NCBI GenBank assembly: GCA_964242415.1
Contig: CAXTAT010000015.1
Span: 1-64,000, forward strand
DNA: 64,000 nucleotides
DNA from: DASWOJ01 sp964242415
Lineage (GTDB): Bacteria > Pseudomonadota > Alphaproteobacteria > Acetobacterales > Acetobacteraceae
Direction of reading: 5' to 3'
Positions 16,618-27,356 of this stretch are shown here, one piece after another. The notes under the pieces were generated by a model. That model had not been told where the DNA came from, made no database searches, and saw nothing but the letters and a program-made list of their open reading frames with translations. Both the position numbers and the translations under genes were made by a program. Positions within the stretch are counted from its first letter, which is position 1; each line of letters begins with the position of its first letter.

Positions 16618-17067
16618 GGGTGGCGCCAGGGGTTGGGGACGCGCAGGCGGTGCAGCAGGCGGGATTCGGCCATCTCCATGCGGCGGGCGTCGCCGGGCCG
16701 GTCGTGGTCATGGCCTTGCAGGTGCAGGGCGCCGTGGACAACCAGGTGCGCCAGGTGGTGCGCCGGGCGCCTCCGGGCCTGCTGCGCCTCGCGCCGGACC
16801 ACCCCCAGGGCGAGCACGATGTCGCCGCCGTCGAAGGTCAGGACGTTGGTCGGCTTGTTGCGCCCGCGGTGCCGGGCATTGAGGCGCTTGGCCTCGCGGT
16901 CGGAGGTCAGCACGACCGCGCCGACCTCGCCCGCCAGGTGGGCGGCACGGGCGGCGACCGCTTCCGCCCGCGGCACCAGTCGCCGCCACCGCGCGTCGAG
17001 CACGATGACAGGCGGCCCTAATGGGCCGGGATCGGGCGGCTCCGCGGAGGCAGGGCCGCCCCTACTG

Positions 17068-17078
<11 letters not shown>
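16614..17078 (-). CDS. ybeY: Endoribonuclease YbeY
   Basis: 154 residues. This zinc-dependent RNase acts in 16S rRNA 3'-end maturation and ribosome quality control. The zinc motif HGALHLQGHDHDRPGDARRM supplies three histidines. RLNARHRGRNKPTNVLTFD is the second family block. The ATG lies 11 bp inside the end of phoH, and the 3' end overlaps corC by 4 bp, so translation is tightly coupled through the operon. Confidence 0.95.
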
Positions 17079-18140
<1,062 letters not shown>

Positions 18141-18144
<4 letters not shown>

Positions 18145-19487
18145 GCGAGGATAAGCTCCTGGGTAAGGGTTCCGGAAAGCGATGTGGGGCTGCCGTGCAG
18201 GATCGTCACTGGGACAACATGACCGGTCAGGGTTGCGGGTCCGTCAACGTGAACGGGCTGCAGGTAGGGCGTGCGGCCGGACATCTGGCCGGGACGCCGG
18301 CCCGGCCCGGTGAACAGCACCGGCAGGGTGCGGCGCTCCGTCGCCAGGTTGAACGCTGCCGCCTGCTCGCGCAGCAGCGCCTGCAGGGCTTGCAGGCGGG
18401 CGTCCTTCACGGCGGCGGGCACCTGGCCGGGCGCGCCCGCCGCCGGGGTGCCGGGGCGGGGGGAGTAGGCGAAGCTGAACGCCTGCGCAAAGCCGACCCG
18501 GCGGATCAGGTCTAGCGTGGCTTCTGCGTCGGCATCGGTCTCGCCGGGGTGGCCGACGATGAAGTCGGACGCCATCGCCAGGTCCGGCCGAGCCGCGCGC
18601 AGCCGGTCCACCAGGCGCAGGTAGTCGTCGCGGGTGTGGCGGCGGTTCATCGCGGCCAGCACGCGGTCGGACCCGGACTGCACGGGCAAGTGCAGGAACG
18701 GCATCAGCCCCGGCACGTCGCGATGGGCGGCGATCAGGTCGTCGCCCATATCGCGCGGGTGGGACGTGGTGTAGCGCAGGCGCAGCAGGTCCGGGATATC
18801 GGCCAGGGCGCGGATCAGCCGGCCGAAGCTCCAGGCGCCGCCGTCCGGCGCGTCGCCATGCCAGGCATTCACGTTCTGGCCCAGCAGGGTGATCTCCCGC
18901 GTGCCCTGGGCCACCAGCCGCCGGGCTTCCGCCAGCACCGCCGCGGCGGGCCGGCTGCTCTCCGCGCCACGGGTGTAGGGGACGACACAGAAGGAACAGA
19001 ACTTGTCGCAGCCCTCCTGCACCGTCAGGAACGCCGTGATACCCTGGGGCGTGGTGCTGTCCGGCAGGTGGTCGAACTTCGACTCCGCCGGGAAATCGGT
19101 GTCGATCCGCTGCCCGGCGGCGCGGCTGGCCTGCGCCACCATCTCCGGCAGCCGATGGTAGGTCTGCGGCCCCAGCACGAGATCGACATATGGCGCACGG
19201 GCCAGCAGCTCCGCCCCCTCGGCCTGCGCGACGCAGCCGGCGACGGCCAGGATGGTGTCCCGCCCCGCCGCCGCCCGCGCCTGCTTGATGACCCGCAACC
19301 GGCCCAACTCGGAGAACACCTTCTCCGCCGCGCGGTCCCGGATGTGGCAGGTGTTCAGGATGACCATGTCGGCGTCGTCCGGCCCCGCTGCCGGCGTGTA
19401 TCCCAAGGGAGCCAGCACGTCCGCCATGCGCCTGCTGTCATACACGTTCATCTGGCAGCCCCAGGTGATCACATGCAGCCGCTTCAT
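18141..19487 (-). CDS. miaB: tRNA-2-methylthio-N6-dimethylallyladenosine synthase MiaB
   Basis: 448 residues. This radical-SAM methylthiotransferase modifies A37 of tRNAs that read UNN codons. Order: N-terminal UPF0004 domain (VITWGCQMNVYDSRRMA, ILNTCHIRDRAAEKV), the radical-SAM cluster CDKFCSFC near residue 155, and a C-terminal TRAM domain. The start MKRLHVITWGC matches homologues; 37 further codons upstream are open but unsupported. It is the first gene of the four-gene operon. Confidence 0.96.
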
Positions 19488-19640
19488 CGTCACACCCACG
19501 CCGACGCCCTCTCGGTCCGGACCCGTCCGGACGCGCGGTGGAAAGCAATGGGCATATGCCCGGCAGGGGTCAAGCAGGGCAGCGTGCGAAGGCTCCAAGG
19601 TTAGGCCAAGCGGAGTGTGGCAGAGATGCCCCGCACCGTG

Positions 19641-20567
19641 TCAAGCGAAAGCAGGGCGCTCGACCGCGGACGCTGCGGGGGCGGTGGGCAGCATGACGGC
19701 AACCGGGCGGTTCTGCCGCAGGGCCGCGGCGCCGTCCGCCACGACCTGCCATACCGCCTGGGACAACTCCTTGCGCGATGCGTAGGCGGCGGGATCGACC
19801 GGGGCGTGCAGCAGCACCGTGGCGCGCAGGCCGCGATGCTGCGCCAGGCGCCAGAAGTGGCTGGCAAGGTCCATGTCGCCGTACCAGGCGAACACCGCAC
19901 GGCTGGCCCGGCCCATCGGCAGCCCGGCCAACTGGTCGTACACGACAGACACCGGCTGCACGAGCGGGCGCGGCGATCCGTCCCGCGGCTCGACGATCGA
20001 GAAGAACACCGAGCGGAACGGCAGCACGCGCGAACCGTCGCTGCTGGTGCCCTCCGGGAACAGGATGAGGTTGTCGCCGCCGTCCAGCCGTTCGCGCATG
20101 GCGTCGCGCTCGTGCAGCGTGTTGCCCGGCCGGCGGGTGATGAACACCGTGCGGCCCAGGCGGGCGACGGTGCTGATGACCGGCCAGGTGCCGACCTCCT
20201 GCTTGGCGATGAAGCAGGCCTCCAGGGTGCCGCCGAGCGCCGGCACGTCGAGCCAGGAGGAGTGATTGGAGGCGAACACCACCGGGCGGCCGTCCAGCCG
20301 CTGGGCCGGGGTTCCGATGACGCGGACCTGCAGGCCCATCAGGCGGCACAGGCTGGCCCAGTACAGCCGGGCGAACACCACCTTGCCCCGGCCGGGCAGC
20401 AGCAGCATCACCCCCTGCGCCGCGGCAGCCGGACCGGTCCACAGCAGGATCGACAGGCCGCACCGCACCGCGCGCACCGGACGGCGGCCGGAGAAGCGGG
20501 GCGCGTCGGCCTGCGCCGGGGTCGCGATCAAGCCGGGCTGGCGGACTCGGCGGGCGGGAAGCTTCAT
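19641..20567 (-). CDS. plsC: 1-acyl-sn-glycerol-3-phosphate acyltransferase family protein
   Basis: 308 residues. The acyltransferase motif NHSSWLD gives the HX4D catalytic pair, and LILFPEGTSSDGSR is the substrate-binding motif of PlsC-type enzymes. Membrane-associated hydrophobic stretches lie near residues 33-60. It would convert lysophosphatidic acid to phosphatidic acid, though paralogues acting on ornithine lipids look similar. The start MKLPARRVRQP is chosen because the frame further upstream is repeat sequence. Confidence 0.85.
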   Translation of the reverse strand: MKLPARRVRQPGLIATPAQADAPRFSGRRPVRAVRCGLSILLWTGPAAAAQGVMLLLPGRGKVVFARLYWASLCRLMGLQVRVIGTPAQRLDGRPVVFASNHSSWLDVPALGGTLEACFIAKQEVGTWPVISTVARLGRTVFITRRPGNTLHERDAMRERLDGGDNLILFPEGTSSDGSRVLPFRSVFFSIVEPRDGSPRPLVQPVSVVYDQLAGLPMGRASRAVFAWYGDMDLASHFWRLAQHRGLRATVLLHAPVDPAAYASRKELSQAVWQVVADGAAALRQNRPVAVMLPTAPAASAVERPAFA

Positions 20568-20640
20568 GATGTTTGAAATACAATAGGGCGTGTGCCGGAA
20601 CAACGACGGCGACATGACAACCTGGGGACGGATGGGAGCA

Positions 20641-20806
20641 TTCCTTCTCCCTCTCCCTCCGGGAGAGGGCCGGGGTGAGGGGGTCTTGCTCGCTGCGGCG
20701 CCGTGATCCGCCGATGCAGCCATAAGCCGGGTTGCCCAGGCGCCGGGCGCGGCGCCGCAAGACCCCCTCACCCCGGCCCTCTCCCGAAGCGGGAAAAGGG
20801 AGCAGA
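20641..20806. repeat. Family A palindromic repeat pair between divergent genes
   Basis: Two family A units in inverted orientation (CTCCCTCCGGGAGAGGGCCGGGGTGAGGGGGTCTTGC and its partner GACCCCCTCACCCCGGCCCTCTCCC) are separated by about 75 bp. Their inner edges also pair (GCGGCGCC ... GGCGCCGC), giving a long cruciform-capable structure. It lies in the 297 bp gap between divergent plsC and tamA, so here it cannot act simply as a terminator. Confidence 0.8.
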
Positions 20807-20864
20807 GGGCAGATGCACAATCGCGTGTGGCCTCTGAATGAGGTCCGTGCGTTATAGCCAGGTT

Positions 20865-22703
20865 ATGCCCTCGCTCAACTCCTGGCGCTTAGCCCTGGCT
20901 GCAGCGGCGCTGCTGGCCGCGCCCTCCGCCCGGGGGGCGGACCCGCAGCCGTACACGGTCAAGCTGGCCACCACCGGCGAAGGCCCGCTGGACCAGGCGC
21001 TGCACGACAGCAGCGACCTGATCTCCCTGCAGAAGGACGCGCCGGTCGGCCCGTTCGCGCTGGTCACACGGGCGCGGGACGACCAGGGGCGGCTGCAGAC
21101 GGCGCTGAACAGCTATGGCCACTACGCCGCCCGCATCACCACCACGATCGCCGGGCGCGGCCTGGACGACCCTGGCCTGCCGACGGCGCTGGAGGCGGCG
21201 ACCGGCCCCGTCGTGGTGGATGTCGCCATCGTCCCCGGCCCGGTGTTCCACCTGCGGCGCGTCGAGCTGGACGGCGCCGTGCCGCCCGAGGGCCGGACGG
21301 CGCTGCAGCTTGAGCCCGGTGCGCCTGCCATCGCCGCCGATGTGCTGGCCGCGGGGGGTCGCGTGCTGACGGCGCTGCGGAAAAGCGGCCACGCCCTGGC
21401 GAAGGTGGACCCGCCGGTGGCGATGCTGGACCCCGGGGCGCAGGCGCTGGACGTGTCGTGGAAGGTGGATGCGGGTCCGCAGGTGAACCTCGGCCCTATC
21501 GGCATCGACGGGCTGGTCCGCGTGAATCCGGCCTTCGTTCGCCGCCGCCTGCTGGTCCATCCCGGCGAGCGGTTCGATCCCGACGAGATCGAGCGTGCCA
21601 GGCAGGACCTGACCGGGCTGGGCGTGTTCTCCACCGTGACGGCCCGCACCCCCGACAAGCTGGACGCCGACGGCACCCTGCCGCTGGACTTCGACGTGAC
21701 CGAGCGCTCGCGCCATGCCGTGGGGTTCACCGCGTCGTACTCGACCGACCTCGGAGCCAGCGCGGGCGTCACCTTCCTGCACCGCAACCTGTTCGGCCAG
21801 GCGGAGCAGCTCAACCTGGGCGCGGCGGTCACCGAGTTGGGCGGCACGGCCAGCCGCGGCCAGGGCTACAACGTCACCGCCAGCCTGCTGAAGCCCGACG
21901 TGTGGGCGCGCGACCAGAACCTCGTGTTCAGCCTGCAGGCGATCAAGGAGAACCTGGACGCCTACGACCGCACGGCGGAGCTGGCCGGGGTGACGCTGAA
22001 CCGCAAGCTCTCGCCGCAATGGACGGCCAGCATCGGCGTGCTGGGACAGGAGTCGCACATCCTGCAGGAGGGCGTGGCGCGGGACTACACCCTGGCGCAA
22101 CTGCCGCTGGGGTTGCGCTACGACAGCACGGGACCGGAGGGCCTGTTCAACCCGACGCACGGGATCAAAGCTGCGGCGACGGTCACGCCGACGGCGTCGC
22201 TGACCGGGGTCACGTCGGACTTCGTCATCGTGCAGGTGTCGGGGTCCACCTACCTGGACCTAAGCTTGCTTGGGGCCGCGCCGGGGCGGAGCATCGTGGC
22301 GCTGCGGGGATTGGTGGGCACGGTGCAGGGGGCCACCACGTTCCAGTTGCCGCCGGACCAGCGGTTCTATGCCGGCGGCAGCGGCACGGTGCGGGGCTAC
22401 AAGTACCAGTCGGTGGGTCCGCAGTTCGCCGATTACCGGCCGACCGGCGGCGCCTCGATCACGGCGGCCACGGTGGAGTTCCGGCAGCGGATCGGCGAAA
22501 GCTTCGGCGCGGCGGCGTTCCTGGACGCCGGGCAGGTCAGCAACAGCAGCACCGGGTTCGGCAACCTGCTGGCGGGGGTTGGGGTGGGCGCACGTTATTA
22601 CACCGCCATCGGGCCGATCCGCCTGGACGTGGCGGTGCCGCTCAACCGGCGGCCCGGCGATGATTCGTTCGAGATCTACATCGGCATAGGGCAGGCATTC
22701 TAA
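20865..22703 (+). CDS. tamA: Outer-membrane translocation/assembly module protein TamA (BamA superfamily)
   Basis: 612 residues from the chosen start. Signal peptide MPSLNSWRLALAAAALLAAPSARG, then POTRA domains (about 30-270; VDVAIVPGPVFHLRRVELDG, GPIGIDGLVRVNPAFVRRRL), then an Omp85 16-strand barrel. The barrel has the lid motif RFYAGGSGTVRGY and a terminal strand ending in phenylalanine (IYIGIGQAF). An ATG 27 bp upstream would lengthen the N-terminus. tamB follows after 16 bp; the pair moves proteins or lipids to the outer membrane. Confidence 0.93.
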   Translation: MPSLNSWRLALAAAALLAAPSARGADPQPYTVKLATTGEGPLDQALHDSSDLISLQKDAPVGPFALVTRARDDQGRLQTALNSYGHYAARITTTIAGRGLDDPGLPTALEAATGPVVVDVAIVPGPVFHLRRVELDGAVPPEGRTALQLEPGAPAIAADVLAAGGRVLTALRKSGHALAKVDPPVAMLDPGAQALDVSWKVDAGPQVNLGPIGIDGLVRVNPAFVRRRLLVHPGERFDPDEIERARQDLTGLGVFSTVTARTPDKLDADGTLPLDFDVTERSRHAVGFTASYSTDLGASAGVTFLHRNLFGQAEQLNLGAAVTELGGTASRGQGYNVTASLLKPDVWARDQNLVFSLQAIKENLDAYDRTAELAGVTLNRKLSPQWTASIGVLGQESHILQEGVARDYTLAQLPLGLRYDSTGPEGLFNPTHGIKAAATVTPTASLTGVTSDFVIVQVSGSTYLDLSLLGAAPGRSIVALRGLVGTVQGATTFQLPPDQRFYAGGSGTVRGYKYQSVGPQFADYRPTGGASITAATVEFRQRIGESFGAAAFLDAGQVSNSSTGFGNLLAGVGVGARYYTAIGPIRLDVAVPLNRRPGDDSFEIYIGIGQAF

Positions 22704-22719
22704 TGCAGCAGGTGGGCTG

Positions 22720-25700
22720 ATGCGACGGCTGGGGCGGGTCCTGAAGTGGGTGCTGGGCATCCTGCTGCTGCTGCCGGTGCTGGCGGTGGCGGCGCTGCTG
22801 GTGGCGCTGAACATCGGGCCGGGCCGCGTGGCGGCGGAGCTGCTGATCGGCAAGGCCACCGGCGGCATGGTGGTGGCCGAGGGGCTGCATGGCCGCTTCC
22901 CGGACCGGCTGCGGCTGGAACACCTGGAGGTGCATGATGCCGCCGGGGCCTGGCTGGTGGCGGACGGGCTGGCGCTGGACTGGTCGCCGACCGCGCTGCT
23001 GCACCGGCAGGCGCTGGTCGATCTGCTGACCGCCGACCGGGTGCAGGTGGCGCGGCTGCCAGTGTCCGCCCCTGCCCCGGCCACCCCCGCCGCGCCCAGC
23101 AAGCCGTTCAGCCTGCCGGTGCAGGTCGTGGCCCGGCGCATCCACGCCGCCCGTGTGGAGCTTGGGGCCGGCGTGCTGGGGACTGCCGCGGTGGCGTCGC
23201 TGGACGGCAGCGCGGACCTGCCGAGCCTGCAGGCCGGCCGTGCCGACCTCCGGCTGCAGCGGCTGGATGGCGGTGGGAGCTATGCGGCGGCCGGGCACCT
23301 GGATGCCGACAGCATCGGCCTGACGCTGGATGTGGCGGAGCCGGATGGCGGGCTGATCGCGCACCTGGCGACGCTGCCGGCGCTGGGGCCGATCACCGTC
23401 AAGGCGAGCCTCGACGGGCCGCGGTCGGCTGCCGCGACGGCGCTGGCGCTGACGGCCGGGCCACTGCGGGCGGAGGCGAAGGGCACCCTGGACCTGGTGG
23501 GCAACGCGGCGGATCTGGAGGTGTCGGCCTCAGCCCCGGCCATGACGCCGCGGGAGGACGTGTCCTGGGCCGGCATCAGCCTGCAGGCCAGGGTGCGCGG
23601 CCCCTTCACCAAGCCGGAGGCCAACGGGCAGTTGCGGGTCGATGCGTTGCAGGCGGCCGGGGCGGCGCTGCGGCGGCTGACGGCGGATGTGCAGGGCAAT
23701 GCCGGGCAGGTCGGGCTGCACCTGGCGGCGGAGGGCGTGCGCCTGCCCGGCCCGGCCCCGGAGCTGCTGGCCGCCGCCCCCGTGCTGCTGGACGCAGAGG
23801 CGCGGCTGGACGACCCGGCCCGCCCGGTCAGCTTCAGCCTGTCGCACCCGCTGCTGACCGCCAAGGGCCAGGCGCAGACCGGGGGCAACCTGTCGGCCAC
23901 CGTCGATCTGGCCGCGCCGGACCTGGCGCCGTTCGCGGCCATCGGCAAGGTGGACCTACAGGGCCGGACCTCGGCGCATGTCGTGGCCGGCGTCGCGGGC
24001 GGGGTGACGCGGGTGGACCTGGACGGCACGGTGTCCATCACCGGCGGGCTGGCCCCGGTGCCGGCGCTGGTCGGGCAGGACGCCAAGCTCGGCGTGTCGG
24101 CGCAGGTGGCCGGCGCGGACATCACGCTGTCGCGGCTGGAGTTCGCGGGCAAGGCGCTCAGCCTGTCGGCGCAGGGCAGCAGCAAGGCTGGGGTGCTGGA
24201 CGCGGGCTACAAGGTCGGGCTGGCGGACCTGGCGGCGCTGGCGCCCACCCTGTCCGGCAACGTCGAGCTGGACGGGCGCGCGGCGGGCAAGCCGGACGCG
24301 CTCTCGGTGGACGCGGAGGCGCATGGTACGGTCGGTGCGCCCGGCGTGCCGCGCGGGCCGGTGACGGTTCGGGTGGCGCTGCAGGGATTGCCCGGCGCCC
24401 CGGCCGGGCATGTCGAGGCGGACGGCCAGTTGCTCGGGGCGCCGCTGGCCTTGGCCGTGGACGCGCAGCGGGCTGCGGACGGCGCGCTGCATGCCACGAT
24501 CAACCGCGCGGAGTGGCGCAGCCTGCACGCCGAGGGCGCGCTGACGCTGCCAGCCGGGGCGAAGCTGCCGCAGGGCAGGGTGCAGGTGCGGATGACCCGG
24601 CTGGCCGACCTGGACGCGCTGGCCGGGCAGTCGCTGACCGGCAGCGTCACCGCCGACGCGCAGTTGGATGAGCAGGACGCCCGGCTTGAGGCGGCGGTGC
24701 AGGATGCCGGCCTGCCCGGCGCCCGTGTCCACCACGCCACGCTGACGGCGCGGGTGGTTGATCCCACCACCCGGCCCGTCGTGACGGCGGCGCTGGCGGT
24801 GGAGGGGATCGAGGCCGGGGGCACGACCGGCTCGGCCAAGGTGGACCTGTCGGGGCCGCAGGAGGCGCTGGCGGTGCGGACCACGGCGGCGCTGCGGGTG
24901 CAGGGCACGGAGGCGGCGGTGACGGGTGCCGCGGTGGTGGACGCGCCGGGCAAGCGGGTGACGCTGTCCGGGTTGCAGGTGGCGGCGAAGGGCGAGACGC
25001 TGCGGCTGCTGGCGCCGGCCACGGTGCGGTTCGGCGACGGGGTGGCGGTGGACCGGCTGCGGCTGGGGCTGCGCCAGGCGGTGCTGGAGGTTGCCGGGCG
25101 GGCGTCGCCGACGCTGGACCTGACCGCCAGCCTGCGCGCCCCGGCCGACATCGCCGCCATCGTCGCGCCGGACCTGGCGGCGGATGGCGCGGTGACGCTG
25201 GACGCCAAGCTGACCGGGACGCCGGCCCGGCCGGGCGGCACGGTGAAGCTTGCGGCGACGGGGGTGCGGCTGCGCTCCGGGCCAGGGCGGGCGGTGCCGG
25301 CGGCGAACCTGACGGCGACGGTGGACCTGGCTGGCACGGCGGCGCGGGTCGATGCGCGGCTGACCGCAGGCAGCGCCGTGCAGTTGGCGGTGACGGGGCA
25401 GGCGCCGCTGGGGGCCGGGGCGCTGAACCTGCGGGCGCAGGGCAGGATCGACCTGGTGGTGCTGGACCCGGTGCTGACCCCGGCCGGGCGGCGGGCGCGG
25501 GGACGGGTGACGCTGGATGCGGCCGTCACCGGCACCGTCGCCGCGCCGCGGGCGGCGGGCACGGCGCAACTGGCTGGGGGCGAGATCCAGGACTTCGCCC
25601 AGGGCGTGCACATCACCGACCTGGCGGCCAGCCTGCGGGCGGACGGCAACACGGTGCGGCTGGTGAGCCTGCAGGGCCGGGCCGGGCCGGGCACGGTGGC

Positions 25701-26736
25701 GGCGTCGGGCACGGTGGGGGTGCTGGCGCCGGGGCTGCCGGTGGACTTGACCGTCACGCTCCGCAACGCGCGGCCCCTGGCCTCCGACCTGCTGACGGCC
25801 GACCTGGATGCGGACCTGACCCTGCGCGGGGCCGTTGCCGCGTTGCAGGCCGCCGGGAGCATCACCGTGCGGACCGCCGAGATCCGCATCCCCGAGCGCC
25901 TGCCCGCCACGGTGGCGGTGCTGGACGTGCGCCGCCCCGGCGAGCGCCCGCCCGCCCCGGCCGCGGCAGGCAACCCGGTCGGCCTGGACCTTACGGTGAA
26001 GCTGCCGCAGTCGGTGTTCGTGCGCGGGCGCGGCGTGGATGCGGAGCTGGCGGGCAGCCTGCGCATCCAGGGCACCAGCCTGGCGCCCAAGGTCGGCGGT
26101 GGGCTGGACATGCGGCGCGGCAGCATCAGCGTTGCCGGCACCACCCTCACGTTTTCCCGTGGCAAGGTGGGGTTCGACGGCACGGGGGTGACCGGCAAGA
26201 TCGACCCGACGCTGGACTTCGCCGCCGACAGCGTGACCAGCACCGTGACGGCGACCCTGGCCGTCACGGGCTATGCCAGCAAGCCGAAGATCAGCCTGAC
26301 CAGCGTGCCGGAGCTGCCGCAGGACGAGGTGCTGGCCTACTTGCTGTTCAAGCGCAGCGCGAAGGAGCTGGGGCCGTTCCAATTGGCGGAGATCGCGGCG
26401 GCGGTGGCGGACCTGACCGGGGTGGGCGGCGGCGGCCTGAGCAACCCGTTGGAGCGGGTGCGCAAGGGGCTGGGGCTGGACCGGCTCTCGGTGGGGAGCA
26501 GCGGCGGGCAAGCCAATGCCGCCGGGGGCAGCAGCAGCGCGAACGCGGCGCCGTCGGTGGAGGCCGGGCGGTATGTCGCCAACGGGGTGTATGTAGGCGC
26601 CAAGCAGGGCACGACGGGGGAGGGCACCGGGGCGACGGTGCAGATCGACATCACCAAGGGACTGAAGCTGCAGACCGACGTTGGGACAGGGCAGGGGGGG
26701 AACCAGGTGGGGGTGACGTACCAGTTCGAGTACTAG
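22720..26736 (+). CDS. tamB: Translocation and assembly module subunit TamB (AsmA-like)
   Basis: 1338 residues. A single N-terminal anchor (VLGILLLLPVLAVAALLVAL, about 10-30) is followed by a very long repetitive beta-rich periplasmic region and a C-terminal DUF490 domain (about 960-1338) with LPQDEVLAYLLFKRSAKELG and DITKGLKLQTDVGTG. The bridge-like beta-taco fold spans the periplasm and meets TamA; a role in phospholipid transport is established for the family. Composition is strongly Ala/Gly/Leu biased, as expected here. Confidence 0.93.
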   Translation: MRRLGRVLKWVLGILLLLPVLAVAALLVALNIGPGRVAAELLIGKATGGMVVAEGLHGRFPDRLRLEHLEVHDAAGAWLVADGLALDWSPTALLHRQALVDLLTADRVQVARLPVSAPAPATPAAPSKPFSLPVQVVARRIHAARVELGAGVLGTAAVASLDGSADLPSLQAGRADLRLQRLDGGGSYAAAGHLDADSIGLTLDVAEPDGGLIAHLATLPALGPITVKASLDGPRSAAATALALTAGPLRAEAKGTLDLVGNAADLEVSASAPAMTPREDVSWAGISLQARVRGPFTKPEANGQLRVDALQAAGAALRRLTADVQGNAGQVGLHLAAEGVRLPGPAPELLAAAPVLLDAEARLDDPARPVSFSLSHPLLTAKGQAQTGGNLSATVDLAAPDLAPFAAIGKVDLQGRTSAHVVAGVAGGVTRVDLDGTVSITGGLAPVPALVGQDAKLGVSAQVAGADITLSRLEFAGKALSLSAQGSSKAGVLDAGYKVGLADLAALAPTLSGNVELDGRAAGKPDALSVDAEAHGTVGAPGVPRGPVTVRVALQGLPGAPAGHVEADGQLLGAPLALAVDAQRAADGALHATINRAEWRSLHAEGALTLPAGAKLPQGRVQVRMTRLADLDALAGQSLTGSVTADAQLDEQDARLEAAVQDAGLPGARVHHATLTARVVDPTTRPVVTAALAVEGIEAGGTTGSAKVDLSGPQEALAVRTTAALRVQGTEAAVTGAAVVDAPGKRVTLSGLQVAAKGETLRLLAPATVRFGDGVAVDRLRLGLRQAVLEVAGRASPTLDLTASLRAPADIAAIVAPDLAADGAVTLDAKLTGTPARPGGTVKLAATGVRLRSGPGRAVPAANLTATVDLAGTAARVDARLTAGSAVQLAVTGQAPLGAGALNLRAQGRIDLVVLDPVLTPAGRRARGRVTLDAAVTGTVAAPRAAGTAQLAGGEIQDFAQGVHITDLAASLRADGNTVRLVSLQGRAGPGTVAASGTVGVLAPGLPVDLTVTLRNARPLASDLLTADLDADLTLRGAVAALQAAGSITVRTAEIRIPERLPATVAVLDVRRPGERPPAPAAAGNPVGLDLTVKLPQSVFVRGRGVDAELAGSLRIQGTSLAPKVGGGLDMRRGSISVAGTTLTFSRGKVGFDGTGVTGKIDPTLDFAADSVTSTVTATLAVTGYASKPKISLTSVPELPQDEVLAYLLFKRSAKELGPFQLAEIAAAVADLTGVGGGGLSNPLERVRKGLGLDRLSVGSSGGQANAAGGSSSANAAPSVEAGRYVANGVYVGAKQGTTGEGTGATVQIDITKGLKLQTDVGTGQGGNQVGVTYQFEY

Positions 26737-26747
26737 GCCTTTGCTGC

Positions 26748-26778
26748 CTGCTCCCTCCCCCGGAGGGAGAGGGAGAAG
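26748..26778. repeat. Family A palindrome, single unit between convergent genes
   Basis: CTCCCTCCCCCGGAGGGAGAGGGAG forms a hairpin between the convergent ends of tamB and the AhpD-like gene, 47 bp apart. A bidirectional terminator role is plausible. Confidence 0.65.
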
Positions 26779-26783
26779 CGGGG

Positions 26784-27356
26784 TTACCGGCCCAGCGTGT
26801 GGTATTCGGCGTTGGGCATCATGTCCACGGCGTGCGCGACGCGGTTGGTGTAGTTGAAAAACGCCGCGACCTCGGCGATGTCGAAGATGTCGGCGTCGGC
26901 GAAGCCGTGGCCGCGCAGGGCCTCGCGGTCCGCCTCGGTCACGGTGTGGGGCGCGGCGGTCAGTTGCAGGGCGAAGTCCAGCATGGCGCGCTGCCGGGGC
27001 GGCAGGTCGGCGACGCGGTAGTTGAAGGCCATCATCTCGCCGAGCTGCGGGTCGCCCGACAGCTTGCGGACGGCGGCGCCGTGCGCGACCAGGCAGTAGT
27101 AGCAGCGGTTCCACGACGACACCGCGACGGCGATCATCTCGCGCTCCAGCTTGGAGAGGCCCAGGGGGGCCAGCATCAGCTCGTCGTACAGGCGGATGAA
27201 GTTGCGCAGGCGCTCCGGGCGGATCAGCCAGGCGCGCAGCACGTTGGGGACGAAGCCGAGCTTGTCGCGGCACTTCTGGAAGTAGGGCCGCAGGTCCTCG
27301 GGGAGCGTGCTTTCGTCCGCCTCGGCGAGGGCGATGACGTGGGTGGGTTGCGGCAT
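26784..27356 (-). CDS. Peroxidase-related protein, carboxymuconolactone decarboxylase/AhpD-like
   Basis: 190 residues, all-alpha AhpD-like fold. The redox motif CYYC (C85, C88) with H92 and preceding SSWNR is typical of peroxidase-related CMD proteins, which use the two cysteines as a disulfide relay. YNIPxx-type metal residues are absent. Its start overlaps the acyl-CoA synthetase stop by one base (TGATG), so it is the second gene of that operon; it may protect that pathway or handle one of its products (inference). Confidence 0.88.
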   Translation of the reverse strand: MPQPTHVIALAEADESTLPEDLRPYFQKCRDKLGFVPNVLRAWLIRPERLRNFIRLYDELMLAPLGLSKLEREMIAVAVSSWNRCYYCLVAHGAAVRKLSGDPQLGEMMAFNYRVADLPPRQRAMLDFALQLTAAPHTVTEADREALRGHGFADADIFDIAEVAAFFNYTNRVAHAVDMMPNAEYHTLGR